NCBI RefSeq assembly: GCF_964253915.1
Contig: NZ_CAXUSG020000011.1
Span: forward strand, 147,962-211,961
Direction: 5' to 3'
Length of the DNA: 64,000 bases
Source: Metarhizobium sp964253915
GTDB lineage: Bacteria > Pseudomonadota > Alphaproteobacteria > Rhizobiales > Rhizobiaceae
In this document: positions 44,119-53,051 of the stretch, piece by piece
Layout of the letters: every line of letters begins with the position of its first letter
Position numbering within the stretch: position 1 is the stretch's first letter
The notes under the pieces: generated by a model
What the model saw: the letters and a program-made list of their open reading frames with translations, nothing else
What the model was told of the DNA's origin: nothing
Database searches by the model: none
Position numbers and translations under genes: made by a program

Positions 44119-44968
44119 TTTTGCCATCCTCCAGCTTGGAGCGGCCGAAGCCCTGCGTGATGCGGTCGAGGACGATGGCGAGGATGACGATGCCGAGGCC
44201 GGCTTCGAGACCCTTGCCGACATCGAGCGTCTGGATGCCGTTGAGCACCTGCTCGCCGAGGCCGCGGGCGCCGATCATCGAGGCGACCACCACCATCGAC
44301 AGCGCCATCATGATCGTCTGGTTGAGGCCGGCCATGATCGTCGGTGTGGCGAGCGGCAGCTCGACGCCGAAGAGGATCTGCCGCGGGCTGCCGCCGAAGG
44401 CGGTCGCCGCCTCCACGACCTCGCTGTCGACCTGGCGGATGCCGAGGTCGGTCAGGCGGATCAGCGGCGGCACGGCGTAGACGATGGTCGCCAGCACGGC
44501 CGGAACCTTGCCGAGGCCGAAGAGCATGATCGCCGGGATCAGGTAGACGAAGCTTGGCATGGTCTGCATCACGTCGAGCACCGGCAGGGTGATGCTGCGC
44601 ATCAGCCGGCTCTTGGCGAGCCAGATGCCGATCGGCACGCCGATCGCCACCGAGATCAGGGTCGCCATCAGCATCAGCGCCAGCGTCTGCATGGCGAGAT
44701 CCCAGAGGCCGAGCGCGCCGATCACGAACAGCAGGACGGCGACGACGACGACGAGCGAAACCTTGCGGGTCGCCTGCCAGGTCAGCGCCATGAACAGGAT
44801 GATCATCAGCCACCAGGGCAGGCCGCGAACGATCCATTCGATGAACAGGATCGCCTGCAGGATCGCGTGCGAGATTGCCTTGAAGACAAAGCCGTAATTG
44901 ACCACCAGCGCCTGCACGGCGGCGTTGATCGGTTCACGTATGGAAACATGCAGGGATTCTGGAAACAT
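44111..44968 (-). CDS. hutW: Histidine ABC transporter permease (ProW-type)
   Basis: This 285-residue inner-membrane permease has about six helices and the transport motif (EVVEAATAFGGSPRQILFGV, then ELPLATPTIMAGLNQTI). It is the ProW-type partner of HutV and HutX. It is separated from hutX by 108 bp that contain a stable hairpin, so expression of the membrane parts may be lower than of the binding protein. Confidence 0.93.
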   Translation of the reverse strand: MFPESLHVSIREPINAAVQALVVNYGFVFKAISHAILQAILFIEWIVRGLPWWLMIILFMALTWQATRKVSLVVVVAVLLFVIGALGLWDLAMQTLALMLMATLISVAIGVPIGIWLAKSRLMRSITLPVLDVMQTMPSFVYLIPAIMLFGLGKVPAVLATIVYAVPPLIRLTDLGIRQVDSEVVEAATAFGGSPRQILFGVELPLATPTIMAGLNQTIMMALSMVVVASMIGARGLGEQVLNGIQTLDVGKGLEAGLGIVILAIVLDRITQGFGRSKLEDGKNG

Positions 44969-45040
44969 CGCTCAAATCCTTGAAATGGCTGACAGGCCCA
45001 CCGCGTCGCTCCGCAGTCGCGGCAACGCCGTCATAAAGGA

Positions 45041-45068
45041 GGCCGCGCACAAAAGAATGCGCGCGGCC
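45041..45068 (-). terminator. Hairpin between hutX and hutW
   Basis: An 8-bp GC-rich stem (GGCCGCGC/GCGCGGCC) with a 12-nt loop follows the hutX stop and is followed leftward by TCCTTT. Such hairpins after binding-protein genes often act as partial terminators or mRNA stabilisers. Confidence 0.5.
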
Positions 45069-45076
45069 GCTTGAGA

Positions 45077-46114
45077 CTATTTCAGCGAGGCTTCGATCTT
45101 GGCCTTGGCATCGGCCGAAACCCATGTGCCCCAGATGTCGCCCTTGGTCTTCAGGAACTGCTCGGCAGCGGCAACGGCATCGGCCTTCTGGTCGACCATG
45201 TAGGCGAGGCTGGCATTGACTTCTTCCAGCGGGAAGGTCGCCTTTTCGAGGATCTCGATGATTTCCGGCGCTTCCTTGGCGAAGGTGCTGTTGACGCCGT
45301 AAGCGACTTCGACGGCCGGGAAGGCGCAGCCGGCTTCACGCTTGCCGGTGGCGCTGGTCAGTTCCTTCCAGCAGGCTTCGTCATAGGCCGGCTCTTCCAG
45401 CTGGACGAGCTTGAACTTGCCCATGACGGCGGTCGGGCTCCAGTAGTAGAAGAGCACCGGCTCGCCCTGCAGGTAGGCGGCGCTGATGGCGGCATCGAGC
45501 GCGGTGCCCGTGCCCGGACGGAAGTTCACGTAGGTTTCGGTCAGCTTGTAGGCTTCGAGCTTGGCGGTATTGACGCCTTCGCAGGTCCAGCCCGACGGGC
45601 AATTCAGGAAGCGGCCCTTGGACGGCTCTTCCGGATCCTTGAACAGCTCGACGATCTTCGGGTCGGAGAGCTGCGAAACGCTCTTGAGGTCGGGAGCGGC
45701 GGCCTTGATGCCGCGGGCTTCGTCGCCCTTGATCAGGTATTCGGGAACGAACCAGCCTTCGGAAGCGCCGACGAAGGTCTTGCCGACCGAGGTCACCTGG
45801 CCGGCGGCCGAGGCGTTGTTCCAGACGTCGGAGCGGCCGATCCATTCTTCGGCGAAGATCTGCACGTCGTTGTTTGCGGTTGCCTGTTCCAGCGTCACCG
45901 AGTTGCCGGGGATCGAATCCACCTTGCAATCGTAGCCCTTGGAGAGGATCGACTTCATGACTTCGGTGATCAGCGCGCCGCTTTCCCAGTCGATGCCGGC
46001 GAAGGTAACGGTCTTGCCGTCGGCGCAATAGGATGCGGCACTGGCGCTCGTGAACGAGCCGCCGAGCATCAGCGCGGTGGCAAGCAGCGTATATTTCAGT
46101 TTGGAGTTCAGCAT
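45077..46114 (-). CDS. hutX: Histidine ABC transporter substrate-binding protein
   Basis: This 345-residue periplasmic protein has a signal peptide (residues 1-26, ending ASAASYC) and the OpuAC/ProX-like fold (VTFAGIDWESGALITEVMKS, FYYWSPTAVMGKFKL). Several cysteines (YCADG, NCPSGWTCEG, EACWKE, AGCAF) probably form disulphides in the periplasm. In Sinorhizobium a HutXWV system of this type imports histidine, which fits its place between hutF and hutW. GGGGA lies 6 nt before the ATG at 46114. Confidence 0.93.
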   Translation of the reverse strand: MLNSKLKYTLLATALMLGGSFTSASAASYCADGKTVTFAGIDWESGALITEVMKSILSKGYDCKVDSIPGNSVTLEQATANNDVQIFAEEWIGRSDVWNNASAAGQVTSVGKTFVGASEGWFVPEYLIKGDEARGIKAAAPDLKSVSQLSDPKIVELFKDPEEPSKGRFLNCPSGWTCEGVNTAKLEAYKLTETYVNFRPGTGTALDAAISAAYLQGEPVLFYYWSPTAVMGKFKLVQLEEPAYDEACWKELTSATGKREAGCAFPAVEVAYGVNSTFAKEAPEIIEILEKATFPLEEVNASLAYMVDQKADAVAAAEQFLKTKGDIWGTWVSADAKAKIEASLK

Positions 46115-46166
46115 GAAATTCCCCTTTTGTTTGCTGTTCAAGTGAAGTGGATGAAAAATGTCCGGC

Positions 46167-47537
46167 TCAGACGAGCTTGGCGAGAACCTCCCGGAACGCG
46201 CGGTCGATGGCTTCTTCCTGCTTGTGGCGGCCTTCCCGGACGACCCATTGGCCGCCGGCCATGACGTCGCGGACCGCACCGTTTCCGAGGGCAAACAGCC
46301 AGCGATCGAGAATTTGATCGTCTTTGGCGACGCCGATGTACGGATCATTGCCATCGAGGACGACGAGGTCGGCGCGTGCGCCGACGCGAATGCCGCTACC
46401 GCCCTGTCCCGCCGCTTGTGCGCCGCCCTTGAGCGTGGCGTCGAACAGCGTCCGTCCAACAGAGGCGCCGGCGCCGGTGGCAAGCCGGTTGCGGCGGCGG
46501 TCACGCAGTCGCTGGCCGTATTCGAGCAGGCGCAGTTCTTCTGCGACTGTGGTTGCGACATGGCTGTCCGTGCCGACACCGTAAGCGCCGCCCAGCGCGG
46601 CGAAATCGGTGGCCGGGAAGATGCCGTCGCCAAGATTGGCTTCCGTTGCCGGGCAGAGGCCGGCGACGGCGCCGGAGCGCGCCAGCCGTGCGGTCTCCTC
46701 GGCGGTCATGTGGGTGGCATGGATGGCGCACCAGCGGTCATCCACCGGCATCTCGTCGAGCAGGAATTCCACCGGGCGGCGCCCGCTCCAGGCGATGCAG
46801 TCCTCGACTTCGCGTTCCTGCTCGGCGACATGGATATGGATCGGGCCGCCGGTTTTTTCGGCGGCGAGGATCGCCCGCATTTCTTCGGGCGTTGCAGCGC
46901 GCAGCGAATGGATCGCCAGGCCAAGCGTTGCCCCTGCCTCCGTGCATTCCGGCTGCAGGGCATCGAGGAGGGAGAGAAACTGATCGACATCATGGATGAA
47001 GGGGCGCTGCCCTTCGCCGGGTTCGGTTCCGCCAAAACCGGCATGAGCGTAGAACACCGGCAGATGGGTCAGGCCGATGCCGGTTGCCTGTGCGGCGCGT
47101 ATGATCCGCAGCGAGGTTTCGGCAGGATTGGTATACCGCTTGCCGCCGGCTGCATGATGAAAATAGTGGAACTCGACGATGTGGCCGAAGCCGCCTTTGA
47201 GGAGTTCACTGTACAACTTTGCGGCAACTGCCTCAATATCGTCCGGCGACATGCGGCCGACCAGGCGGTACATCGTGTCGCGCCAGGTCCAGAAACTGTC
47301 GTCCGTAGAACCGGCGATCTCGGCCAAACCGGCCATGGCGCGCTGGAATGCGTGGGAATGCAGGTTTTGCAGGGCCGAAACAACCGGGCCGGCTGCTTCT
47401 TCCAGGGGCGCCGCCGCTGCGGTGCGCGGCTCGATGGAGGTGATCCTGCCGTCATTTCCGATGCCCAGCACCACGTCGGATGCCCAGCCCTCCGGGAGCA
47501 ATATCTGTCTGCAGAAGATAGATCTGGGTTCCAACAT
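46167..47537 (-). CDS. hutF: Formimidoylglutamate deiminase
   Basis: This 456-residue amidohydrolase removes ammonia from N-formiminoglutamate to give N-formylglutamate, the substrate of HutG. It shows LQNLHSHAFQRAMAGLAE near the N-terminus (metal HxH), FHYFHHAAGG, HIHVAEQEREV and GLCPATEANLGDG, and a late VGTDSHVA. The ATG at 47537 has AAGG 8 nt upstream, and the 36 codons further upstream have no ribosome site. It is the first gene of the hut operon, divergent from hutC. Confidence 0.94.
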   Translation of the reverse strand: MLEPRSIFCRQILLPEGWASDVVLGIGNDGRITSIEPRTAAAAPLEEAAGPVVSALQNLHSHAFQRAMAGLAEIAGSTDDSFWTWRDTMYRLVGRMSPDDIEAVAAKLYSELLKGGFGHIVEFHYFHHAAGGKRYTNPAETSLRIIRAAQATGIGLTHLPVFYAHAGFGGTEPGEGQRPFIHDVDQFLSLLDALQPECTEAGATLGLAIHSLRAATPEEMRAILAAEKTGGPIHIHVAEQEREVEDCIAWSGRRPVEFLLDEMPVDDRWCAIHATHMTAEETARLARSGAVAGLCPATEANLGDGIFPATDFAALGGAYGVGTDSHVATTVAEELRLLEYGQRLRDRRRNRLATGAGASVGRTLFDATLKGGAQAAGQGGSGIRVGARADLVVLDGNDPYIGVAKDDQILDRWLFALGNGAVRDVMAGGQWVVREGRHKQEEAIDRAFREVLAKLV

Positions 47538-47554
47538 TTGCTTGACCTTGAAAA

Positions 47555-47568
47555 GTTGTATAGGGAAC
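47555..47568. promoter_or_regulatory. Candidate HutC operator
   Basis: GTTGTATAGGGAAC lies just upstream of hutF in the 136-bp hutF/hutC spacer. The left half matches the CTTGTATAGACAAG-like site that I recall for HutC in other bacteria; the right half is poor. The spacer is AT-rich, as a divergent promoter should be. Confidence 0.4.
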
Positions 47569-47673
47569 ATGGCAGAGTTTTTTAACCTCGGCAAGTGGGT
47601 TGCGAAAACTTTGGACTTTATTTTCGATGCATATTTTGTAAGCACATCTGAGTGTCACCGAGGAGAAGCGAGC

Positions 47674-48408
47674 ATGCCGCAAGGCGATCAGATCATTCGA
47701 GCCTCCGGGTCGCGCGAGATGCCGCTGTACGAGCGCCTGAAAGCGGACATCAAGAAGCGCATCGAGACCGGCGAGTGGCCGGCCCATCACCGCGTGCCGT
47801 CCGAAAACGAGATCGCCGAAACGCTGAATGTCAGCCGCATGACCGCCAACCGCGCCCTGCGGGAGCTGGCCCATGAAGGCATCATCGTCCGGGTGCAGGG
47901 CAGCGGTTCATTCGTCGCCAGCAAGAAGAAAAGCGCTCCGTTCATGGGCGTCCGCAACATTGCCGACGAGATCAACGAGCGTGGCTCTGTCCACACGCCG
48001 GAAGTGATTCTGGCGCAGATGGAAATTTGCGGTCACGAGCTGGCCGAGGCTTTGGGGATCGAGGTCGGCATGCCGGCTTTCCACTCGGTGATCCTGCATC
48101 ACGAGGACGACGTGCCGATCCAGCTGGAAGATCGTTTCGTCAACGCTGCGGTGGCGCCGGATTATCTCGCCCAGAATTTTACGCAGATCACGCCGAACGC
48201 CTACCTCACGAGTGTCGCGCCGATTTCCCATACGGAGCAGTTCGTCGAAGCCGTGCTTCCCCAGCCGTGGGAATGCAAGCACCTGGCGATCGTGCGCTCC
48301 GAGCCGTGCCTGTTGATCCGCCGCCGCACCTGGTCTTCGGAGCGGATCGTCACATCGGTGCGGCTGCTGTATCCGGGTAGCCGGTACCGGCTGGAAAGCA
48401 GCTCCTGA
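47674..48408 (+). CDS. hutC: HutC, histidine-utilisation repressor (GntR family)
   Basis: This 244-residue GntR/HutC regulator has an N-terminal winged helix (LYERLKADIKKRIETGEW, then NEIAETLNVSRMTANRALRE, residues about 18-85) and a C-terminal UTRA domain that binds urocanate in characterised homologues. Binding of urocanate relieves repression of the hut genes. The ATG at 47674 has GAGGAGA upstream. It is divergent from hutF and converges on the DUF1194 gene. Confidence 0.94.
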   Translation: MPQGDQIIRASGSREMPLYERLKADIKKRIETGEWPAHHRVPSENEIAETLNVSRMTANRALRELAHEGIIVRVQGSGSFVASKKKSAPFMGVRNIADEINERGSVHTPEVILAQMEICGHELAEALGIEVGMPAFHSVILHHEDDVPIQLEDRFVNAAVAPDYLAQNFTQITPNAYLTSVAPISHTEQFVEAVLPQPWECKHLAIVRSEPCLLIRRRTWSSERIVTSVRLLYPGSRYRLESSS

Positions 48409-48438
48409 CGGCTGCGCCGCGATCGCAACATCGGTCTG

Positions 48439-49215
48439 TCAGCGATCGAACAGATCCTGCCACTGCTTTTCGCCGACCATGCAATCGGTTTTTGCCGTGT
48501 CGGCGATCCTATGGATGTCCGCCGGCGGCGGCAGGCCGCTGATCTCCATCACCAGCTTGCGGCGCACGGCGATGGCAAAATCCTCGATTTTATGGACTGG
48601 CAGCACGAAGGAGCCGGGGCCGCCGATGACGCAGTCGGCGTAATATTTGTCGAGGCCGCCGGGCGCACCCGACGGGCGCAGCATCAGTGTCAGCCCGTTG
48701 ATGACGATGCCGGCCTCGACCGCCCTGTCGCGGGTCGGGGCGACCGGGTTGCCGGAATTGTTGGTGCCGTCTCCCGAAACATCGATGACCTGGCGCATGC
48801 CGGAAAAAGGGCTCGAAACGATCATCGCCGCGCCGTGGGCGATGGCGGCGGAAATCGAGGTTCTTCGCTGCGTGTTGATGGGGCGCCGTTCGAGCGCATC
48901 GGCGAATGCCATGGCATCCTGCTGTGTCTCGATCAGCGTCCACTCGATGACCGAACCCGGCACGACCTGGCCGGCCCATTCGAAATAGCTGATGGCGATA
49001 CGGCCGTTCAGGCCGTTGCGGACTGCGTCGATGAATTCCTTGTGCCGGAGCGCTTCGACATATCCCTCGCGCTGGATGCGCACCTCCTCGAAATCCATGG
49101 AGCGGGAGGTATCGACGGCGAGCACAAGCTTGACATCCACTTCGCTGCTGGCTGCCTCGGCAACGAGTAGCGGTGTGCTGGAGAGGCTGAAGAGCATTGC
49201 GAGCGTGGTGAGCAT
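48439..49215 (-). CDS. DUF1194 domain protein (VWA-like), exported
   Basis: This 258-residue protein has a signal peptide (residues 1-22, cleaved near AEAASS) and a von Willebrand A-like fold with a metal-ion-dependent adhesion motif VDTSRSMD and the downstream IDVSGDGTNNSG. Members of DUF1194 have no known function; the MIDAS suggests metal-dependent protein binding in the periplasm. The start is an ATG at 49215, or a TTG two codons earlier. It lies between hutC and a TetR gene without clear linkage to either. Confidence 0.82.
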   Translation of the reverse strand: MLTTLAMLFSLSSTPLLVAEAASSEVDVKLVLAVDTSRSMDFEEVRIQREGYVEALRHKEFIDAVRNGLNGRIAISYFEWAGQVVPGSVIEWTLIETQQDAMAFADALERRPINTQRRTSISAAIAHGAAMIVSSPFSGMRQVIDVSGDGTNNSGNPVAPTRDRAVEAGIVINGLTLMLRPSGAPGGLDKYYADCVIGGPGSFVLPVHKIEDFAIAVRRKLVMEISGLPPPADIHRIADTAKTDCMVGEKQWQDLFDR

Positions 49216-49325
49216 CGGCAATCCAATCGCTGCGTTTCAAGCGCCTGGATTGTACCACGCTTTTCGGCGGCGGATCGGCCGATGCCGTCAATTTTTGGTG
49301 ATGTTGGGCGGCGCCGGAGCGGCGA

Positions 49326-49958
49326 TCATTTTGGCGGAAGCACGCCCCGGAGCACTGTTTCCGCAATGGTCTTGGCCGCCATGTCGTAATCTTCTGCCTT
49401 GAGGCGCGGCTTTCGCAGGCCATCGGCAGCCACCGGCTCGAATTCGGCGTAAAACTGCGTCGATGCCCACAGCATGATGAACAGGTGGCGGGGATTCACC
49501 GGCAGCATCTTGCCTGCGGCGATCCAGCCCTCGATGACAGCGACATGTTTGTCGGTGATGTCGCGCATGTGCTGGCGGTCTTTCTTCTTCAGAAAGCGGG
49601 CGCCCTGAATGATCTCGCTGGCGAAAAGCCGGGTTTCGGCGATGTTCTTGCGCGTGTAGTCGAGTTTCGCCCGGATGTAGAGGCTGAAGGCCTCCGCCGG
49701 CTCGCGATCGGCGGAGATGTATTTCAGCGCGTCGTCCCAGCCGGCAAGCAGGTGGGCGATGATCGCGGTGTAGATCTCCTCCTTCGAGGAGAAATAATAG
49801 TAGACGTTGGCCTTGGGTAGGCCGGACGCCTCGGCGATCTCGGCGATGCGGGTGCCGTCGAAGCCCTTTCGCGAAAAGATCTCGATGCCGGCCTTGATGA
49901 TCAGCCGGGTATTTCGTTCGCGGATCTTCTCTTCCGAATCCTTCGGTGCCCGTGCCAT
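49326..49958 (-). CDS. TetR family regulator (RutR-like)
   Basis: This 210-residue TetR regulator has an N-terminal HTH (GIEIFSRKGFDGTRIAEIAE, then ASGLPKANVYYYF) and a C-terminal helical domain with the IYTAIIAHLLAGWDDALKYI and RLFASEIIQGARFL stretches typical of RutR-like regulators of pyrimidine use. GGGAG precedes the ATG at 49958; the frame extends further without similarity. It is divergent from the ten-gene operon, whose promoter region carries repeated TGAC-N6-GTCA palindromes, so it is the probable repressor. Confidence 0.88.
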   Translation of the reverse strand: MARAPKDSEEKIRERNTRLIIKAGIEIFSRKGFDGTRIAEIAEASGLPKANVYYYFSSKEEIYTAIIAHLLAGWDDALKYISADREPAEAFSLYIRAKLDYTRKNIAETRLFASEIIQGARFLKKKDRQHMRDITDKHVAVIEGWIAAGKMLPVNPRHLFIMLWASTQFYAEFEPVAADGLRKPRLKAEDYDMAAKTIAETVLRGVLPPK

Positions 49959-50072
49959 GCCAGTCTCCCACTCCCACATGCTTCCGACTGGCAACCGAAA
50001 ATGGCAACAGCGCGCAACTGCCATTGCTCGCTTTTCCACGGAAAAGCAAGGGATCGGCGTCATTCAGAAAGC

Positions 50073-50142
50073 TGACGATCTGGTCGAGAAAAATTGACCG
50101 AAGCGTCATTTTTTGATTTTCAAGAAGTTGACACTTTGGTCA
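50073..50142. promoter_or_regulatory. Three TGAC-N6-GTCA palindromes, candidate TetR operators
   Basis: Palindromic sites occur at 50073-50086 (TGACGATCTGGTCG), 50095-50108 (TGACCGAAGCGTCA) and 50129-50142 (TGACACTTTGGTCA), with starts 22 and 34 bp apart. The last, widened to 50128-50143, agrees at 11 of 14 positions with the TTGACCA-NN-TGGTCAA consensus that I recall for RutR. It overlaps a perfect -35 (TTGACA, 50128-50133), followed after 17-18 bp by a weak -10 (TAGTCT, 50152-50157). Confidence 0.6.
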
Positions 50143-50187
50143 GGTTTTGTCTAGTCTTCCTGCAACAACGAAAATGGGGACGGCGAG

Positions 50188-51039
50188 ATGCCGATGACAC
50201 TGAAAGAGGCGATGGCTGAGACGCTCGCCGGCTGGGAGGCCGACCTGCCGGCCGACTGGCGGATGGCGCTCGGACCCGTCGGCGATCATTTCGACCGTGT
50301 CGATCCTGCTCTCGATTTCGAGGTTTGGGAGCCGATTTTTCCGGCCCGTCGCGGCAAACATTTCCCCGGCCAACCGAAGGGTGCCCATGCGCTCGCGGCC
50401 TTCGACGGCATTGCGCCGCAGGATGTGCGGTGCGTTATCCTCGGGCAGGACCCCTATCCGGAACCCGGTTTTGCCACTGGCCGCGCCTTCGAGGCCGGCA
50501 ACCTCGCCTCGTGGGTCGAACTCGACAAGATGTTCTCGAAGAGCATTCGCGCCTACATGCAGCTGATCGCCGCGGCGCGCATCGGCGACGCGGCGCTGTC
50601 GCAGGATTTCGATCGCTGGCCGGATGTACGGCGCATGCTCTGCGATCCCTCCGCCGGTTTCGAAGAGCCGTCCGCCATTGCCGATCGCTGGGTGGGGCAG
50701 GGCGTCCTGTTGCTGAATGCCTCCCTGACATTGTCGCGCTTCAAGGTGGATATCGATCCGCACCAGGCACGCGGCCATCTGCCGTTCTGGCGGCCGCTGA
50801 TGCTGCGGGTGATCGAAACCATGATGGCGCAGGGTCGGCCGGTGGTGTTCATCGGGTTTGGCGATGCGGCCGCGGATATTTTTGCGCAGGCCGGCCTGAC
50901 GGAGGGTGTTACCGCTGGATATGCGTTGTTTCAATGCGATCATCCGGCCTTCGCCGACCGCGTGCTCGGCCGCGAAAACCCGTTTCTTCTTTGCAATTCT
51001 TATCTTGAGGCGATGGGTTTGCAGCCCGTCGCATGGTGA
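50188..51039 (+). CDS. Uracil-DNA glycosylase-superfamily protein
   Basis: This 283-residue protein resembles family 1 uracil-DNA glycosylases: GQDPY at 86-90 with the water-activating Asp at D88, the base-recognition segment GVLLLNASLT with N177, and a late His in CDHPAF (H252) where UDG has HPSPLS. It is the first gene of the catabolic operon, 3 bp before the GMC oxidoreductase. Its place suggests action on a nucleoside-type small molecule or DNA damage linked to the imported compound. That is inference; ordinary DNA repair remains possible. The ATG at 50188 follows GGGGA. Confidence 0.82.
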   Translation: MPMTLKEAMAETLAGWEADLPADWRMALGPVGDHFDRVDPALDFEVWEPIFPARRGKHFPGQPKGAHALAAFDGIAPQDVRCVILGQDPYPEPGFATGRAFEAGNLASWVELDKMFSKSIRAYMQLIAAARIGDAALSQDFDRWPDVRRMLCDPSAGFEEPSAIADRWVGQGVLLLNASLTLSRFKVDIDPHQARGHLPFWRPLMLRVIETMMAQGRPVVFIGFGDAAADIFAQAGLTEGVTAGYALFQCDHPAFADRVLGRENPFLLCNSYLEAMGLQPVAW

Positions 51040-51042
51040 CCC

Positions 51043-52668
51043 ATGGCAACGACACCGGAATATGATTTCATCATCGTCGGCGCGGGATCGGCGGGCTGCG
51101 TGCTCGCCAGCCGCCTGTCGAAGGATCCGGCCAACCGCGTGCTTTTGCTGGAAGCCGGCGGCAAGGATCGCAATCCGCTCTTCCGCCTGCCGATGCTGAT
51201 GGGCAAGCTGTTCCACTCCGGCATCTACAACTGGCATTACCACACCGAGCCGGAACCCTATCTCAACAACCGCTCGCTCTACTGGCCGCGCGGAAAAGTG
51301 CTGGGCGGCACCTCGACGATCAACGGCATGATCTATGTGCGCGGCAACCGGCACGATTACGACCGCTGGTCGCAGCTCGGCCTTCCCGGCTGGTCCTATG
51401 ACGAGGTGCTGCCGGCGTTCCGTCGTTCGGAAGCGCATATCCAGCGCAACGGCGAATTCCACGGCGACGGTGGCGAGCTGACGGTCTGCCGCGCCCGCGG
51501 CCACAATCCGCTGATGGACGTGTTCTGCCAGGCGGGCGAAGAAGCCGGTTATCCGCTGAACGACGATTTCAACGGCGCGACGCAGGAAGGTTTCGGCCGC
51601 TACGATTTCACCATCAAGCGCGGCAAGCGCTGGTCGACCTCCTGGGCCTTTTTGCGCCCGGCGCTGGATCGCGGCAACCTGACCGTCATCACCGGGGCGG
51701 AAACTACCCGGCTGCTGATTGCAAACGGCCGTGCCGAGGGCGTCGAATACCTGCTGAACGGCAACCTGCAGAAGGCGCGGGCGGCCCGCGAAATCGTGCT
51801 GTCGGCCGGTGTCGTCAACACGCCGAAGGCACTGCTGCTCTCCGGCATCGGCCCCGCCGACGAATTGAACGCGGTCGGCGTCAAGCCGCTGCTCGACCTG
51901 CCGGGTGTCGGCAAGAACCTGCAGGATCACGTCGATTGTGTCATGAGCTGGGAATGCCGCGAGCCGATCACGCTGTTCGGCGATCTGCGCGCCGACAAGC
52001 TCATCCCGGCGGTGGCGCAGGGCATGCTGTTCGGCGAGGGCATCACCACGACCTTCCCGTATGAGGCCGGCGCTTTCGTGCGTTCCAACGACGGCCTGAT
52101 CGCGCCGGATATCCAGCTGCATTTCATGCCGGCGCTGGAAAAGACGGCGAACTTGCATTTCCCCAATCCGTTCGCCAAGAAGCAGCGCGTCGAGGCCAAT
52201 CACGGCTTCACCATCCGAGTCGGGCCGGTCAATCCGGTCAGCCGCGGCGAGATCACGCTGCGCTCGACCAATCCGACCGACAAGCCGAAGATTCTGGCCA
52301 ACTACCTGCAGGCCGATTTCGACATCCGCACCATGATCGACGGCATTCGCCTGACCCGCGATATCGTTGGGCAGAAGGCGTTCGATCGTTATCGCGGCCA
52401 GGAACTGGCGCCCGGCCCGACGGCGGACAACGATGCCGATCTGACGAAATGGCTGCGCGCCACCGCCATGACCACCTTCCACCCGGTCGGCACCGCCAAG
52501 ATGGGCACCGATCCCATGGCTGTCGTCGATGCCCGCCTCAAGGTGCACGGCATCGAAGGCCTGCGGGTGGCGGATGCTTCGATCATGCCGATCATATCGA
52601 GCGGCAACACCAATGCGCCGGCCATCATGATCGGCGAAAAATGCGCCGAATTCATCCTGAATGCCTGA
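51043..52668 (+). CDS. GMC family FAD-dependent oxidoreductase
   Basis: This 541-residue flavoenzyme has an N-terminal ADP-binding fold (DFIIVGAGSAGCVLASRLS), GMC signature stretches (GKVLGGTSTINGMIYVRGN, about residue 85, and SAGVVNTPKALLLSGIGP) and the catalytic His/Asn pair in TTFHPVGTAKMG and SSGNTNAP. The family oxidises primary or secondary alcohols, for example choline. Here it lies in a nucleoside-type operon with no betaine genes, so a sugar or side-chain alcohol of the imported compound is a reasonable substrate guess. Confidence 0.9.
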   Translation: MATTPEYDFIIVGAGSAGCVLASRLSKDPANRVLLLEAGGKDRNPLFRLPMLMGKLFHSGIYNWHYHTEPEPYLNNRSLYWPRGKVLGGTSTINGMIYVRGNRHDYDRWSQLGLPGWSYDEVLPAFRRSEAHIQRNGEFHGDGGELTVCRARGHNPLMDVFCQAGEEAGYPLNDDFNGATQEGFGRYDFTIKRGKRWSTSWAFLRPALDRGNLTVITGAETTRLLIANGRAEGVEYLLNGNLQKARAAREIVLSAGVVNTPKALLLSGIGPADELNAVGVKPLLDLPGVGKNLQDHVDCVMSWECREPITLFGDLRADKLIPAVAQGMLFGEGITTTFPYEAGAFVRSNDGLIAPDIQLHFMPALEKTANLHFPNPFAKKQRVEANHGFTIRVGPVNPVSRGEITLRSTNPTDKPKILANYLQADFDIRTMIDGIRLTRDIVGQKAFDRYRGQELAPGPTADNDADLTKWLRATAMTTFHPVGTAKMGTDPMAVVDARLKVHGIEGLRVADASIMPIISSGNTNAPAIMIGEKCAEFILNA

Positions 52669-52678
52669 GGAAAGACCG

Positions 52679-53011
52679 ATGATACTCGAACACCGCACCT
52701 ACACCTTCAAGCCGGGCACGGTCGACAAATGGATGAAGAAGTATGAGACCGAAGGCCTGCCGATCCAGAAGCGGCACCTCAATACCTTCGTTGGTCTGTA
52801 TGCCTCCGAGATCGGCACGCTGCACACCACGGTGCTGATGTGGGCCTATGACAGCCTCGCCGACCGCGAGGCCCGGCGCCAAGCCATGTATGCCGATCCG
52901 GAATGGCAGACGTTCATTGCCGGGGTCTGGGCGCTGGACGCCATTCAGAAGCAGGAGGTGATGATCATGAATCCCGCCCCCTCGTCACCGCCGCTTTCGC
53001 AGGACAAATGA
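52679..53011 (+). CDS. NIPSNAP family protein
   Basis: This 110-residue protein has the dimeric ferredoxin-like NIPSNAP fold (MILEHRTYTFKPGTVDKWMK at the start, LHTTVLMWAYDSLADREARR). The biochemical role of the family is unknown; small bacterial members often sit in catabolic operons. The ATG at 52679 has GAGGAAAG upstream and lies 10 bp after the GMC gene. Confidence 0.85.
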   Translation: MILEHRTYTFKPGTVDKWMKKYETEGLPIQKRHLNTFVGLYASEIGTLHTTVLMWAYDSLADREARRQAMYADPEWQTFIAGVWALDAIQKQEVMIMNPAPSSPPLSQDK

Positions 53012-53051
53012 CTTCCAACCTTTGAAAATAAACACAAAAGAGGGAACTGAC

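Noticed and set aside
50140..52698. Leftward open frame of 852 codons antisense to the UDG-like and GMC genes
   Set aside because: It spans two well-supported genes and has no recognisable domain.
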